A stretch of DNA of 64,000 bases. It comes from Verticillium longisporum. Lineage: Eukaryota; Ascomycota; Sordariomycetes; Glomerellales; Plectosphaerellaceae. The translations under genes and the position numbers were made by a program. This document shows positions 12,784-23,672 of this stretch, one piece after another. The notes below the pieces were generated by a model. It was not told the DNA's origin. It did not search any database and saw only the letters and a program-made list of their open reading frames with translations. The stretch covers positions 620,001 through 684,000 of the forward strand of contig JAETXT010000005.1 of NCBI GenBank assembly GCA_019188255.1, given 5' to 3'. Position 1 is the first letter of the stretch, and every line of letters starts with the position of its first letter.

Positions 12784-13865
12784 ATGTAGTGGTGGTGAGG
12801 GCGCAGGAGGGGAGATTTGCTTCTCCGAGCCAACAACATCACATCACGCCAGTTGACTTTGCCCCGTCATGACCGTGGCCATGACGTCGGAAGAGGGGGG
12901 ACGCCTCTGAAGAAGAGGATAGGGGCGAGAGAGATGGGGTCAAACGGCCTTCCCTCGCTCTTCAGGTATGCCAGCAGCTGGGTCACTTCACTCGGCACAT
13001 CATGACAGTGACACAACGCAACGTAGAGCCAATCTCATTTCGCCCCTTTCTCGTCGGGTGCGTTTTGCTAATGCTAAAACCATGCTACACCATTGCCTGC
13101 CTGCCTGAAACTTCACTCCCATCCGTCCGTCGTTCAACCCTCCCCGTGTTCGCATCTGAGCCAATCTGAGATATCATTCCGATCCACAGGAAAAAAGAAA
13201 CAAGAACAGAAAGAGAGAGAGGAAAACGCAAGGGAAAGACCAAAAAAATGTATTGCAGAAAGCCGAACCTCCCCATTCCACATGTTCCATCCGCTATCCC
13301 CTAATCTGCATTGCTTTGTCTCTCTCTCTCTCACTCTTTACTTGTCCTGTCGATCAACCCCTCTTCCTCGCGCGCATAGTGTACAAGTTCAGCTTTATAC
13401 AGAAAGTTTTTAATTTTGCGGCATGGCGGCCTTGATTTTTTTTTTGGTGGTTTCCCCTCGGTCGAATTCGATCACCTTCTTGCTTGGTCGTCTTGGGCCT
13501 TCCATCATCCATCCATCCCCCCTTTTCAGGAATCTGCTACGTCAGGGGAAGAGATACCTCTTCGACCTGCCCCAGCTCTAGCCTTTCGCGTTTTCTTTTT
13601 GGTGCGTGCTCGGGTGCTGCTGCGGCGGCTCTATAATGCAAAAGCGGAACGTTTCCCATTGCCCATCCCCACCAGCGAGTGTGGTGGTGCGGAGAGGACG
13701 AGGGAAAAGGGGAGAAAAAAATTCAAGTGATTGACAGCCTGTGTCTTTGTATCGAGTTATCGCAGTCCATGCGACCCAGTACCATTTCAGTCGTTGGTGG
13801 GGGAATTAGGAGAGCTGAAGAACGGTCAGCGCCTTGCTATGTGATCAACGATGAATTGTAACTCA

Positions 13866-16800
13866 CTATTGGTTGCCGGAGCCTGAGGGGCCAGGGGTTC
13901 TGGGGGAGAAAGAGGGAGACTGCGGAATGAGTTAGCTTAGTTGCCATCAACTACAGCAAGATGTATAGGACTCACAGTTGGAGAGTAGTTGGGGCTCGTC
14001 GGCGACTGCTGCATCGCCGGCCGTTGGAAGCTCGGGCTCGTGGGCGAGTACGAGTGTTCCGGCGACGTGGGAGACCACGACGGCGATGCGGGCGAGTACG
14101 ACGGCGCGGTAGGACCCGCGCCGTGATGGTTGGTCGACGTTGGGCTGAAGGTGGGAAAAGCAGGCGGGGAGCGGGGCGACGTCGGAGAGTTGAACTGCGC
14201 AGGGGAGGTCGGCGAGTAGTGCCTCGGAGACGTGGGAGACGTCGGTGAGTAGCTTGGTGAGGTCGGACTGTAGTTGGGGCTGGCGGGGCTCGTCGGGCGG
14301 TGTACGGGCGACGTGGGAGAGAACGAAGGCGAAGACGGGCTGAACTGTGGCGAGGTCGCGTAGCGAGCACCTCCGTCCATGAGCGGTGACGTGGGCGAGT
14401 AACCGCCACCCGGAGAGGTTGGCGAGTAGCCACCTGCACCAGCGAAGCTGCTGAAAGGCGAAGTTGGTGACGTGGTGAACGGGCTGGTAGCTCCCGCTCG
14501 GCCAGGACTGGCACCACCAAAACCGCCATACGTTCCACCGTATTCGGTGCCGAAACCAGTGTTGTCATCCGAGCCAGCACCCACAATGGGAGAGAAGTTG
14601 CCCTCGTTGGAGGAGGGCGAGCCAAGAGACAGGTAACCAGAGTCCAGAGGCGAACCAGTGTCATAAGGCGTGGCCGCACCTCCCATCTCACCACCCTTAA
14701 CAGGCATGCCGGGCACGAGACCCATTCTCGAGTTGTCACTGATGACCGTCTCAAGCATCTTGGGATCAAGAAGAACCTCAAAGTGACCAGTGCCCATGGG
14801 GGCCATCTGTCCCAACATGACGTTCTCAGAAATACCACGGCAGTCGTCAAGTTCGCCGACGGCGGCAGCCTCCAGCAGAATCTCGACAGTCTCCTCGAAC
14901 GAACAACGCATGAGCGCACCAGTATCGGCACGGTTGATACCGTGGCGGGTGACTGCAGAGATGCCACCACGGTAGGTCATGACATCGACAAGGAGCGCAA
15001 GATGGCGATGGTTGACGTATGAACCGTCGAAAGCGAGCACCTGTGTCAACTCACGAACTAGCGCGCCTCGGGCCGCTTCAATACCAAACACCTCATTGAT
15101 CTGCCACAGGTGGTTGGTGTATGTGCGCGTGGCGTCAACTCCCTCCACCATGAGAACAGAGCTGAGCGAAGTACCAGACGTGTCGAGGTACCATTCCTGG
15201 CACCTGTCGTCCGCCTTAGCCGCCAACAGCGCACCATCATCAGTCTCAATGAGCTTGGTCTCCTTGTTCAAGAAGGCCCTCTCAATGCCCAGGACACCAC
15301 GAAGGGTCAGGGTGTCGAGCAGATGGGTCTCGAATTGCTTCAGCATGACATCGTCCTCCACCTTGCTCTCGTCGTCACCTCCCTTGTCGGGTTTAATGGT
15401 ACGGATGCGAATGACCTGCTCATCTGCGTTGTTGTCACTGAAAACGAGGTTGCAGTCGTTGGGGTAATCCGCCTTGATGCGCGATGCGACATCCTCGACC
15501 GTCAATTCCTTGTCGAGCATCTTCTGGCGATCGAGCGTGATACGCAGCAGCCACCTATTCTGCAGGTTCGCCGATTCGTGAGAGTCATCGGGAATGGCCC
15601 AATAAGATTCCACCATGTCGGTATCAGATGGAATCACTGTGTTCTCGAGGTCGGGGTCGTAGTAGATTTCAGTCATAGCAGTAACTGAGCGCAAAGTGGT
15701 GTGCTCGACAGTGCTGCGGAGAGCCTTGGCAGCCTCCTGGGTGGCGTTACCCTCGCTCAGGTAGACAACCATGGAAGGTGTCTTGATGTTTTGTGCCAGG
15801 TTGAGAATCTCCTTGAGACGAGGCACACCAAGCGTAACGTTCTTGGACGACACACCGGCGAAATGGAAAGTGTTCAGCGTCATCTGCGTCGCGGGCTCAC
15901 CAATGGACTGGGCTGCCAGGACACCGACCATCTCACCAGGGCTGATAGACGCCTTCGCCCAGCGACCTTCAAGCTCACCGAGAACGTGGCTGAAGGCCAG
16001 CTTGTTGAGGCGCTGAAGACAGGCAACGCGCTTGAATGCGAGGCGCGAACGCATATGAGCCTTGAAAAGAATGGTGGCATTGTAGTCAGCCTCCTTAGAA
16101 AGACCATCCGGACCACGGACCACAGTCATCCTGTCGAGCATAGACGAGACGGCCGGGATGACGTCTTGCGGCGTCAAGTCACTGCGCTGGAAGTCCTGCA
16201 CGTTGAAGAGCTTCTTAGCCGTCTCCATGATGCGAACAATGTTGAGCGGCAGCTGCATCGACTCGTCGTCCTTCCTGCGGAAGTTGATCTCTCGAACGAC
16301 CCTGCGGTCCTCGGCCAAGGCCTCGTATTCTTCGTCTAGAAGCTGCTGAGAGGCGGGATCACCGGCAATCTCGTTGCCATATTCAAGCCAGTCGAGTTCC
16401 TCGGGTTTGTTGGCATCCATGACATCGAGCTTGTAACGGTCGTCGAACTTCTTGTTGGACATGTTGAGGAAGTCCATGCGTTGCTTCTCAATGTAGATGG
16501 CGTCGAGACCATCTTCACCGTAGAGGAACTGAATGATATCGCCAAGCGAATTACGGACCGTGCCATCGTACTTGGCGCTAACGTCCTCAAGCGCCTTCAC
16601 GAGACGACGCTGGATGTAACCCGTCTCGGCAGTCTTGACAGCAGTATCAATAAGACCCTCACGACCAGCCATGGCGTGGAAGAAGAATTCGCTAGGAGTG
16701 AGGCCACGGAGATACGAGTTCTCAACGAAACCGCGGGCTTCAGGAGAGTAATCATCCTTGGTGAAGTGAGGCAGAGTGCGGTACTTGAAGCCGAAAGGAA

Positions 16801-19222
16801 TACGCTTTCCCTCGACGATTTGCTGACCGACCAACGCAGTCATCTGCGAAATGTTGATGGACGAACCCTTGGAGCCTGACAGAGCCATAGTGACGGCGTT
16901 GTTGAGATCCTTCAGACTCTTCTGTGTTGTGGTACCTGCCTTGTCACGGGCTGTGTTGAGAGCTCGCGAGACCTTGCTCTCAAAGGTCTCTCGAATATTC
17001 ATACCGGGAGAAGGCTCGAGCTCGTTGTTTGTGGCCTGCTTGGTGAGGCGGGCGACTTCGTCCTTTTGTTCATCGATGTGGCCCTGGACCTTTTCAATAG
17101 TAAGGGTATCAGGAATAGTATCACCGATGCCGATACTGAAACCGTTGTGGAGCAGCCAGTAGTTGACAGTCTGTTGAACGCCGTTAAGGAACTTCATCGC
17201 AGCTTCTGGGCCGTGCTCGTTGTAGACAATATGGACGATACCACCACTGGCCGCGCCAATGACCTTCTTCGTGAGGAGACCATACATGAGCTGACCGGAC
17301 TGAATCAGGAGACCCTCGTCCTTGACAGAGTTGTCCTCCTTTGTGTCGGGTAAGCTGTTGAGACTGACAATCTCAGGAATGGCCATGCTCATAATCTGCT
17401 TTCCTGTCCATCGAGGGCTGGGCCTGAGGATAGCTGGAACGGGAATGATACCATCCCAGTTAGGGACCCACAGCATGATGTTCATGACCTCCTCCTTGGT
17501 GAGGAAGACGTCACGGCGGCAGAGTTTGTAGGCACCAGCCAGCGTGTCCTGGACAATACCCATGAGGGGACCGTTCCGCTGCGGAGAGACAATGTTGATG
17601 GGGACCATGCAAAGCTCTTTGATTTCGGCGCGAGTTTCTTCGCTTTGCGGGACGTGAAGGTTCATCTCGTCACCATCGAAATCAGCGTTATAAGGCGATG
17701 TGACTGACAGGTTCAGTCTGAAGGTCGAGTAGGGCATGACACGAACCCTGTGACCCATCATGGACTCCTTGTGAAGTGACGGCTGACGGTTGAAGATGAT
17801 ATAATCACCAGTCATGAGATGCCGCTCCACCTTCCAGCCGTACTCGAGCGAGATCTGCCCGGCACGTCGGTGATGCCGCAAGTCAATTCTTGTACCGTCT
17901 GTGCGAATGACATACTTTGCGCCGGGGTGCTCGTTTGGTCCGTTCTGCACCAGCTCGTGCAGCTTGCCAATATTGTAAGGGGTAACGGTCTCCGGGTATG
18001 TCAACGTCCTGGCAATACTCCTGGGGACACCAACCTCGTCCAGGGACAGGTTGGCGTCACCAGTGATGACAGTACGAGCTGAGAAGTCGACACGTTTACC
18101 CATCAAGTTTCCTCGTAGACGACCTTCCTTGCCCTTGAGACGAGCTCGGATGGCTTTGACAGGACGTCCGCTCTTCTGAAGAGCGCGTGGTTGGCCAGCA
18201 ATGTCATTGTCCATGTATGTGGCGACGTGGTATTGGAGGAGCTGCTCGAAGTCCCTGGCAATATGAGCGGGCGAAGCTTCTCTGATGGCCTGTCGAACAT
18301 TGCCGTTGGCACGAATGATATCACCAAGCTTGTAGGTCAAATCATCCTCGTTCCTCATACCCTGGCCTGTACCGTCCATAGAAATACTGGGACGTACAGG
18401 AGGAGGGGGACCGGGAGAACAGTGATGATCATCCACTCAGGGCGAGCGTAGTCGAGGTTAAGACCCATATCCCTCAGGTCGTCGTCGGAGATGCGACGCA
18501 GAATACCGTGGGCGCGATCAGCCGTGATCGGGACCTCCTTGACATCCTTGACGCCGTCTTCGGTCGTTGACGTGACCTTCTCGATGAGCTGAAGGGCTTT
18601 GGCGCGGATGTCGTGCTTGACGTTGCCACAGCCATCGTGGGGGACCTGGTTCTGTCTCCTCAGTTCGGGGAAAGAATCGGGGCCATCCTTCTCCTCTTTG
18701 AGCTCGTTCTCGCAGCGCTTCTTCTTCTTGCAATGAAGCCAGACGCGGTGGAAGCGCTGCTTGGGGTCTCTCGTGTTCACAGCTTGTTCGAATTCAGGAT
18801 CATTCTGAGCAGGCAAGTTAGCAAGACAAGAATCAAGGCAGCCACTTCGTGTCGAAAAGACTGACTCTATCACCCAAGACCTTGTAACACTCGAGGCAGA
18901 CGATTTCGAGAATCTTCTTAACCTTCTTGATGAAACCCGGGTGGTAGACGCCCTTAGCGAGCTCAATGTGACCGAAATGACCAGGACATTCGCCCATGGC
19001 TTGCGCGCACGTCTTGCACTTGAACTGGCGATCGATGGAACCGAGAAGCGGGTTGGTGAGGCCGCTGTCGCGAGGCTTGGTTCGCGTCTCGTCCATCGGC
19101 TCGGGGTAGATGACGTGACAGACACTCATCGTCTTGATCTGTTCGGGCGACATGAGGCAAAACTGAATCTCCTAAATCGTCTTGAAGGGCGCACTTGAGA
19201 GCGTGAAGTAGAGGTTCGCCAT
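13866..19222 (-). pseudogene. rpb1: RNA polymerase II largest subunit RPB1, with an in-frame stop and a frameshift
   Basis: This is the catalytic subunit of nuclear RNA polymerase II. Three exons fit: 19222-18866, 18804-13976 and 13919-13866 (introns of 61 and 56 bp). The clamp zinc motifs (CKTCAQAMGECPGHFGH), the NADFDGDEMNLH catalytic Mg loop, the bridge/trigger region and a C-terminal domain of degenerate YSPTSPS heptads are all present, about 1746 codons in all, near the usual length. Two lesions break the frame. Codon 17 is TAG (19174-19172) within the conserved N-terminal motif FTLSSAPFKTI-stop-EIQF. A C5 run at 18405-18409 is one base short of what the LPVPPPPVRPS motif needs. The rest is intact and conserved, so sequence error is at least as likely as a true pseudogene. 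Translation from the ATG at 19153 would avoid the stop but lose 23 conserved residues. The gene is on the same strand as swd1, 1 kb upstream. Confidence 0.9.
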
Positions 19223-20263
19223 GCTGTGTGGTGTTTTTTGCCGAAGCGGCTATCGACAGAGTGTCGGGAAGCGCGCAAGTCGATGATTATTAGGTGGAAG
19301 GTGGCCGTCGGTGTTGAAAAGAGCGTCGAAAGAAAGGATGCGCGGCCGAGGCAATCGATGGAGGCGAGCCCGTCGGTCGCGGTCGTAATCAACACGTCGT
19401 GAAGTGAAGGTGAAGAAAAGTCGGACAAAGTCGCAAGAGTCGCAAGAAAACCCGTTCCTTCCCCCGCGGAAACCTGTTCAATGATGGAAAGAGAGTCTGC
19501 GCAAGCCGTTTGGATTGATGGGGATGCGCCTCGTGAAGAAAAATCAAATCCGATCCCTCTGGCCAGCGGCCCAGGAGTAGCCGTTCCTACTCGTCACCCC
19601 AATGGCCGCCACCGCTGCGGACTGGTTGAGACGTCGAAAATCGCGTTGCTAAAAGTCGGTGGGCGTGTCGAGATGTCGGCGGCAGTCTCGAAACACTATT
19701 TGGGACGCGCGTTGTGATGGCGCCGCGACGTTGATGGCGAGGTGGTTGATGATGAAGGCAGGGTGAGGCGACGGGCAGGAGCCAGCAGACCAGAGAGAAA
19801 TCTTGCCTCCCAGGCGGCTGCGCACCACGGAGATGGCGCTAATCCAGTTTTGGCCGTTAGGCGTATGGTGGTGGGTCTGGCTCGTGTTGCCTGAGGTACC
19901 GACATCAATTCAAGTCAGGACTGGGGAACAACTCCCTTTGTCAGCCGCGAAACGGTTGCTGTAGTCCAACATTCACTGGCTGTCATTCTTTCTTTCTGTC
20001 TCCTGTGCTTCCATGTCCGATCAAGAACAAACACGCGACGTCAAAAGTCATTTACCCCAGTCAGTCCTTTGAGTGCCTATCAGCCTCGATGGGATCGCCT
20101 AACGGAATAACTCGGTCAAAGACCAAGCAGCCATCTGCACCAATGGATCGGCCCGGGACACTCCTATTTTGAGACTGCATCAGACAGCCCCGCATCATGC
20201 GTCGGACAAAGACCTCCTATTATTCATTTCCAAGGCGGTCAGTTCTACGTCTCCTTCGACTGC
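19223..20263. other. Intergenic: rpb1 promoter and swd1 3' region
   Basis: About 1 kb lies between the rpb1 start and the swd1 stop, both minus strand. It must contain the rpb1 promoter. I see no TATA box or coding frame I can support. Confidence 0.6.
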
Positions 20264-21756
20264 CTATTTCTTCCGCCCCTTGGCACCCCGTCGTTTCGCC
20301 GGCGCTTTCTTGTCCGCCGACATGTCATCGAGTATCTCGCCATCCGCACCGGGGCTTCTCCTACGCATAGTTCCGGTCGAAACGGCCACAAACTCCTCCT
20401 CGCTGTCGCTATCGGCAAGGTCAAACAGGATGGGCATCCGAAATTTGCCTCGGCTCCCTCCTTCGCCTGCGTTTTGCTGCTCCAGAGCCCCATTCTCAAA
20501 AGGGGTCACGACGTCGACGTCCTCATCCTCAGCATCCAGCCGCCGCTTCGTTAGCTCCTCCTGTCCATATATGTCGAACTCGTCCTCTCGCTCGACGTAT
20601 TCTTGGTTCTCCTCCACCTGCGCAAAGTCGGGTGCCAGTCGAGCCCATTTTTGCTCGGGTACGATGGACCAGACGTATATCCTGCCCGTCTCGAGGCCGC
20701 AGGTCGCCAGAAAGTGACGTTGCGGGTGCCATTCTATGACGCCCTGTTCCTCCTTCGGGCCATCCAATATTCTCGTCAGACTTCCTGTCCGACGCTCCCA
20801 CACGTAGATTTCGTGGTTGTTGTAGGTGGACGCCGCCACATATTCCCCTGTCGCCGTAAATGTGACGTGATTCCACGACAATCTGTTGACTTGATCCTCG
20901 AACTCGTGCTCCTTAATCAGGTAGAGGGTATCGACGTCGAGGTCTTTGGCGTTGAGGTCGGGTACATAGAATGTTCGGACTTTTCGATCTTGAGAGTTGA
21001 CCAAAAGGTCTCGCCCCGATCTAGTCAGGCGTAACGTCGTGATGACGCCGTTGCACTGCTTTCCCGAGTGTATAACGGACCGACTCTTGACGTCGATAAT
21101 GTTGATCCAGCCCTTGTTGGTGCCCGCGATGATGTGGTCACCCGATGCAGTGAAGATGGTCACGGTCGTCGTCTGCTTCGCGTCCTCCTTGGCATGCTTC
21201 TCTGCCAGCGCATCGTCTCCGTCTCCGCTCGATCGCTTCGGTATAGAGGTCAGGGCATGCTTGACTTCAACGGGCTCGGTAACGTCGACAAGCATGGGTT
21301 GGGCTTCGAAGAGCGACGCGACGAAAAGGTTGCTATAAAAAAAAAGTCAACGACCGCTTACAGAGACGGTAAAACCGCCAACCTCACTCACTGGTTGTGT
21401 GGGTGCAGCTCGGCAATGTATGCCGGCGCTCTGAAGCGCACCTCGCGATACTTTGTCCCATCCTGCAAGTCCCAAAGAATGACTTTCCAGCCCTGGCACG
21501 CAGATAGCAGGTAGCGGCCGCATCCCGACCAGCTCAACGACGTGATGCTCCTGTTGTGGCCGCGCATCTTCCTTGCAACACCCATGGTCTCAATGTCCCA
21601 GACAACCAGGGTGCCGTCGACGCGACCGGAGGCGAGAAAGTCGCCCGTCCTGTTGAAGCGCAGGCATGTCGCGTGGCCAGAGCGGATAGTGTTTGTGTTC
21701 GTGATTTGCTCAATGTACTCGACCGCCTCCTCGGGGTCGGCTAGAAGCAAGTTCAT
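20264..21756 (-). CDS. swd1: COMPASS subunit Swd1 (WD40 protein)
   Basis: This is the WD40 subunit of the COMPASS (Set1) histone H3 lysine-4 methyltransferase, the orthologue of yeast Swd1 and animal RbBP5. Exons are 21756-21392 and 21332-20264 (477 aa), joined across a 59-bp intron to read HPHNHNLFVASLFEAQP. The start MNLLLADP matches the family's MNxLLxDP opening. WD repeats are visible as FNRTGDFLASGRVDGTLVVWD, LSWSGCGRYLLSACQGWKVILWD and later FTASGDHIIAGTNKGWINIID blades. The family signature WSxxxPxKWxxLAPDFxxVEENxxYxExEDEFD follows near residues 345-390. The tail is acidic and then basic (KKAPAKRRGAKGRKK). It is divergently oriented from thg1, with 388 bp between the two start codons. 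Confidence 0.93.
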
Positions 21757-21926
21757 GGTGTCGAGGGGCGCATGTTTCGCCAGGGATTGATACCCCTATA
21801 CGACAGTCTCTGGTTTGGTCGACGTCGATTCGAAATGGTTCGTCCTTTGTCAAGCAGGGAGGGTTGCCGCCAGCCGATGCTCGGATGGAAATGCCGGTTG
21901 GTAGAGTGTGTTCAATTGGAGATGGG

Positions 21927-21945
21927 TTACCTACTAGGTAGGTAA
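21927..21945. promoter_or_regulatory. Inverted repeat TTACCTAC-TAG-GTAGGTAA in the swd1-thg1 divergent promoter
   Basis: Two perfect 8-bp inverted arms flank a 3-bp centre, roughly midway between the swd1 start (21756) and the thg1 start (22145). It belongs to the GGTAGGTA motif group. A role as a shared regulatory site is inference. Confidence 0.45.
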
Positions 21946-22144
21946 AGTAGGGACGCGACCCTGCAAGGCGGATGCGCGACCTCAGGTGGTACAAGCTCGT
22001 AGCCCCGCTGCAGCGACCCCTCCCCCCACCATCACTCACTCACCTTCCTTTCGCATTGCCCAGGGCCTATTCGGCACTGACTTACACAGTCACACTCTCA
22101 GTTTCACTCAGAGATCAGGCATATCTCTGGTAATCGGCAGCACC

Positions 22145-23215
22145 ATGGCGAACTCCAAGTAAGACTCACTGTTGTTGCAGCAAGGATGTTGTCTAACTAT
22201 TTTAGGTTCGAATATGTAAAGGCTTTTGAGCAGCCAGACACCCTACTCCAAAACACATGGGTTGTTGTCAGGATAGATGGGAGAGGTTTTACGAAGTCAG
22301 ACTCTCACCGTCCGATTCTTCCGGGACGCCGCACTCACAAGTTGACAGGCTCTGCGCCAAGTATGCTTTTGAGAAGCCGAACGACAAGCGCGCCCTTGAT
22401 CTTATGAACGCAGCCGCCAGGGCTGTCATGACCGATTTGCCAGACATCACCATCGCCTACGGCATCAGTGACGAGTACAGCTTCGTCTTCCACAAGTCCT
22501 GTACACTGTTCGAAAGACGTGCGAGCAAGCTTGTGACAACGATCGTCTCGACTTTCACAGCACACTATATACACTCCTGGTCTACGTATTTCCCAGATGC
22601 GCCGTTGACCTTGCCTCTACCCAGCTTCGACGGACGGGCCGTCTGCTACCCCAGCGTACAGAATTTGAGAGACTACATGAGCTGGCGACAAGTCGACTGT
22701 GAGTAGGAATCGATGGAGCCTCCCAGATGAGCATGCTGACAAGGAGCAGGTCATATCAACAACCTGTACAACACGACCTTCTGGGCCCTGATCCAGCTCG
22801 GAGGTATGGACAACCGCGCGGCAGAAGAGCTTCTAGCTGGCACAGTATCGGGTGACAAGAACGAGATTCTCTTCTCCCGTTTCCATATCAACTACAATAA
22901 TGAGCCTGAGATGTACAAGAAGGGCAGCGTCGTGTTCCGAGACGTTAGTTCCCTCTGCCTCTCACAGAAAATTCGTCTTGCTAATTAGCATACTAGTATG
23001 AACTTGTCGAGCCGGGAACTCATAATGTCCAGGCAGACGCAGATGCCATTGCAGAGCCCGTCTCCATGACCAAGTCCCAGACAGAGAAGGACAAGAAGCG
23101 GCGGAACAAAGCACGGATTGTGATCGAGCATCTAGATATCATTAAGGATGACTTTTGGGACCGGCGACCGTGGCTGCTGTCGAACAAGCCGGGCAAGGCA
23201 CCAAAAGAGACCTAG
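22145..23215 (+). CDS. thg1: tRNA-His guanylyltransferase
   Basis: Thg1 adds the extra G(-1) to the 5' end of tRNA-His by 3'-5' polymerisation, an identity element for histidyl-tRNA synthetase. Five exons: 22145-22158, 22206-22295, 22349-22698, 22750-22943 and 22997-23215, giving 288 aa. The 14-nt first exon encodes MANSK, and the second begins FEYVKAFE, the conserved family opening. Metal-binding residues are in place: D29 and G30 in RIDGRGFTK and D76-E77 in SDEYSF. HINNLYNTTFW and a late FRDYELVEPG segment match the family. The four introns are 47-53 bp with clear branch sites. The length and motifs indicate a complete, functional gene. Confidence 0.93.
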
Positions 23216-23672
23216 AAGATAGAAACAGTCTTATCGTAGTTCCAATCTTGTCGATGGATGTTGGAGTACAGAGGCTAGTTGTTGCGGGCTCAACACGGAA
23301 TCCATTATCTGCTATCGGTTCACATTGTTTTCGGGACAGTCAGTATTCCTCGGCCTGAGTTGTGCGTACGAGTCTTCTATTTTGAACAAAACGCATGCAA
23401 ACCACCGCCACGATGTGCCCTGGTGCTTGCGAATCTGCGCAGCCAGTACTGGTCCCACTCCATCTCTGGAAAGACAAAAGTCGGTACGGGCCCCCTTCAT
23501 TGGTGATCTTGCCCTGGCGCAGCGGCTCTGAATCCTAAACCTCCATTGAGTGCCCGAGTATTGGGCCCTTTCCAACCCCTGCAGTGCTTCAACAGCTTGG
23601 TCAAGTTTGCGACCAGCCTGGGTATCATGCACGCTCTATGAATCACAACCACTCACTATTTGCGGCTCTCTT
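23216..23672. other. Convergent intergenic region thg1 / TMA23-like
   Basis: Only 457 bp separate the two stop codons of converging genes. It should hold both 3' UTRs; no further gene is visible. Confidence 0.6.

Larger units (their letters stand above)
7710..13865. other. Gene-free region between small gene and rpb1
   Basis: I see no supportable gene in these 6.1 kb. Open frames are short and mutually antisense. Visible structure consists of homopolymers (G11 at 9088-9098, C13 at 10558-10570, C13 at 11089-11101), a (GGT)n microsatellite at 12758-12783, and GGTAGGTA-type motifs near 8876, 9501 and 9607. The right end should contain the 3' UTR of rpb1, transcribed leftwards. Confidence 0.55.

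Noticed and set aside
13972..14970. Minus-strand alternate frame within the RPB1 tail
   Set aside because: An alternate frame of the repetitive CTD DNA, all Arg/Pro/Ser with no signal of selection.
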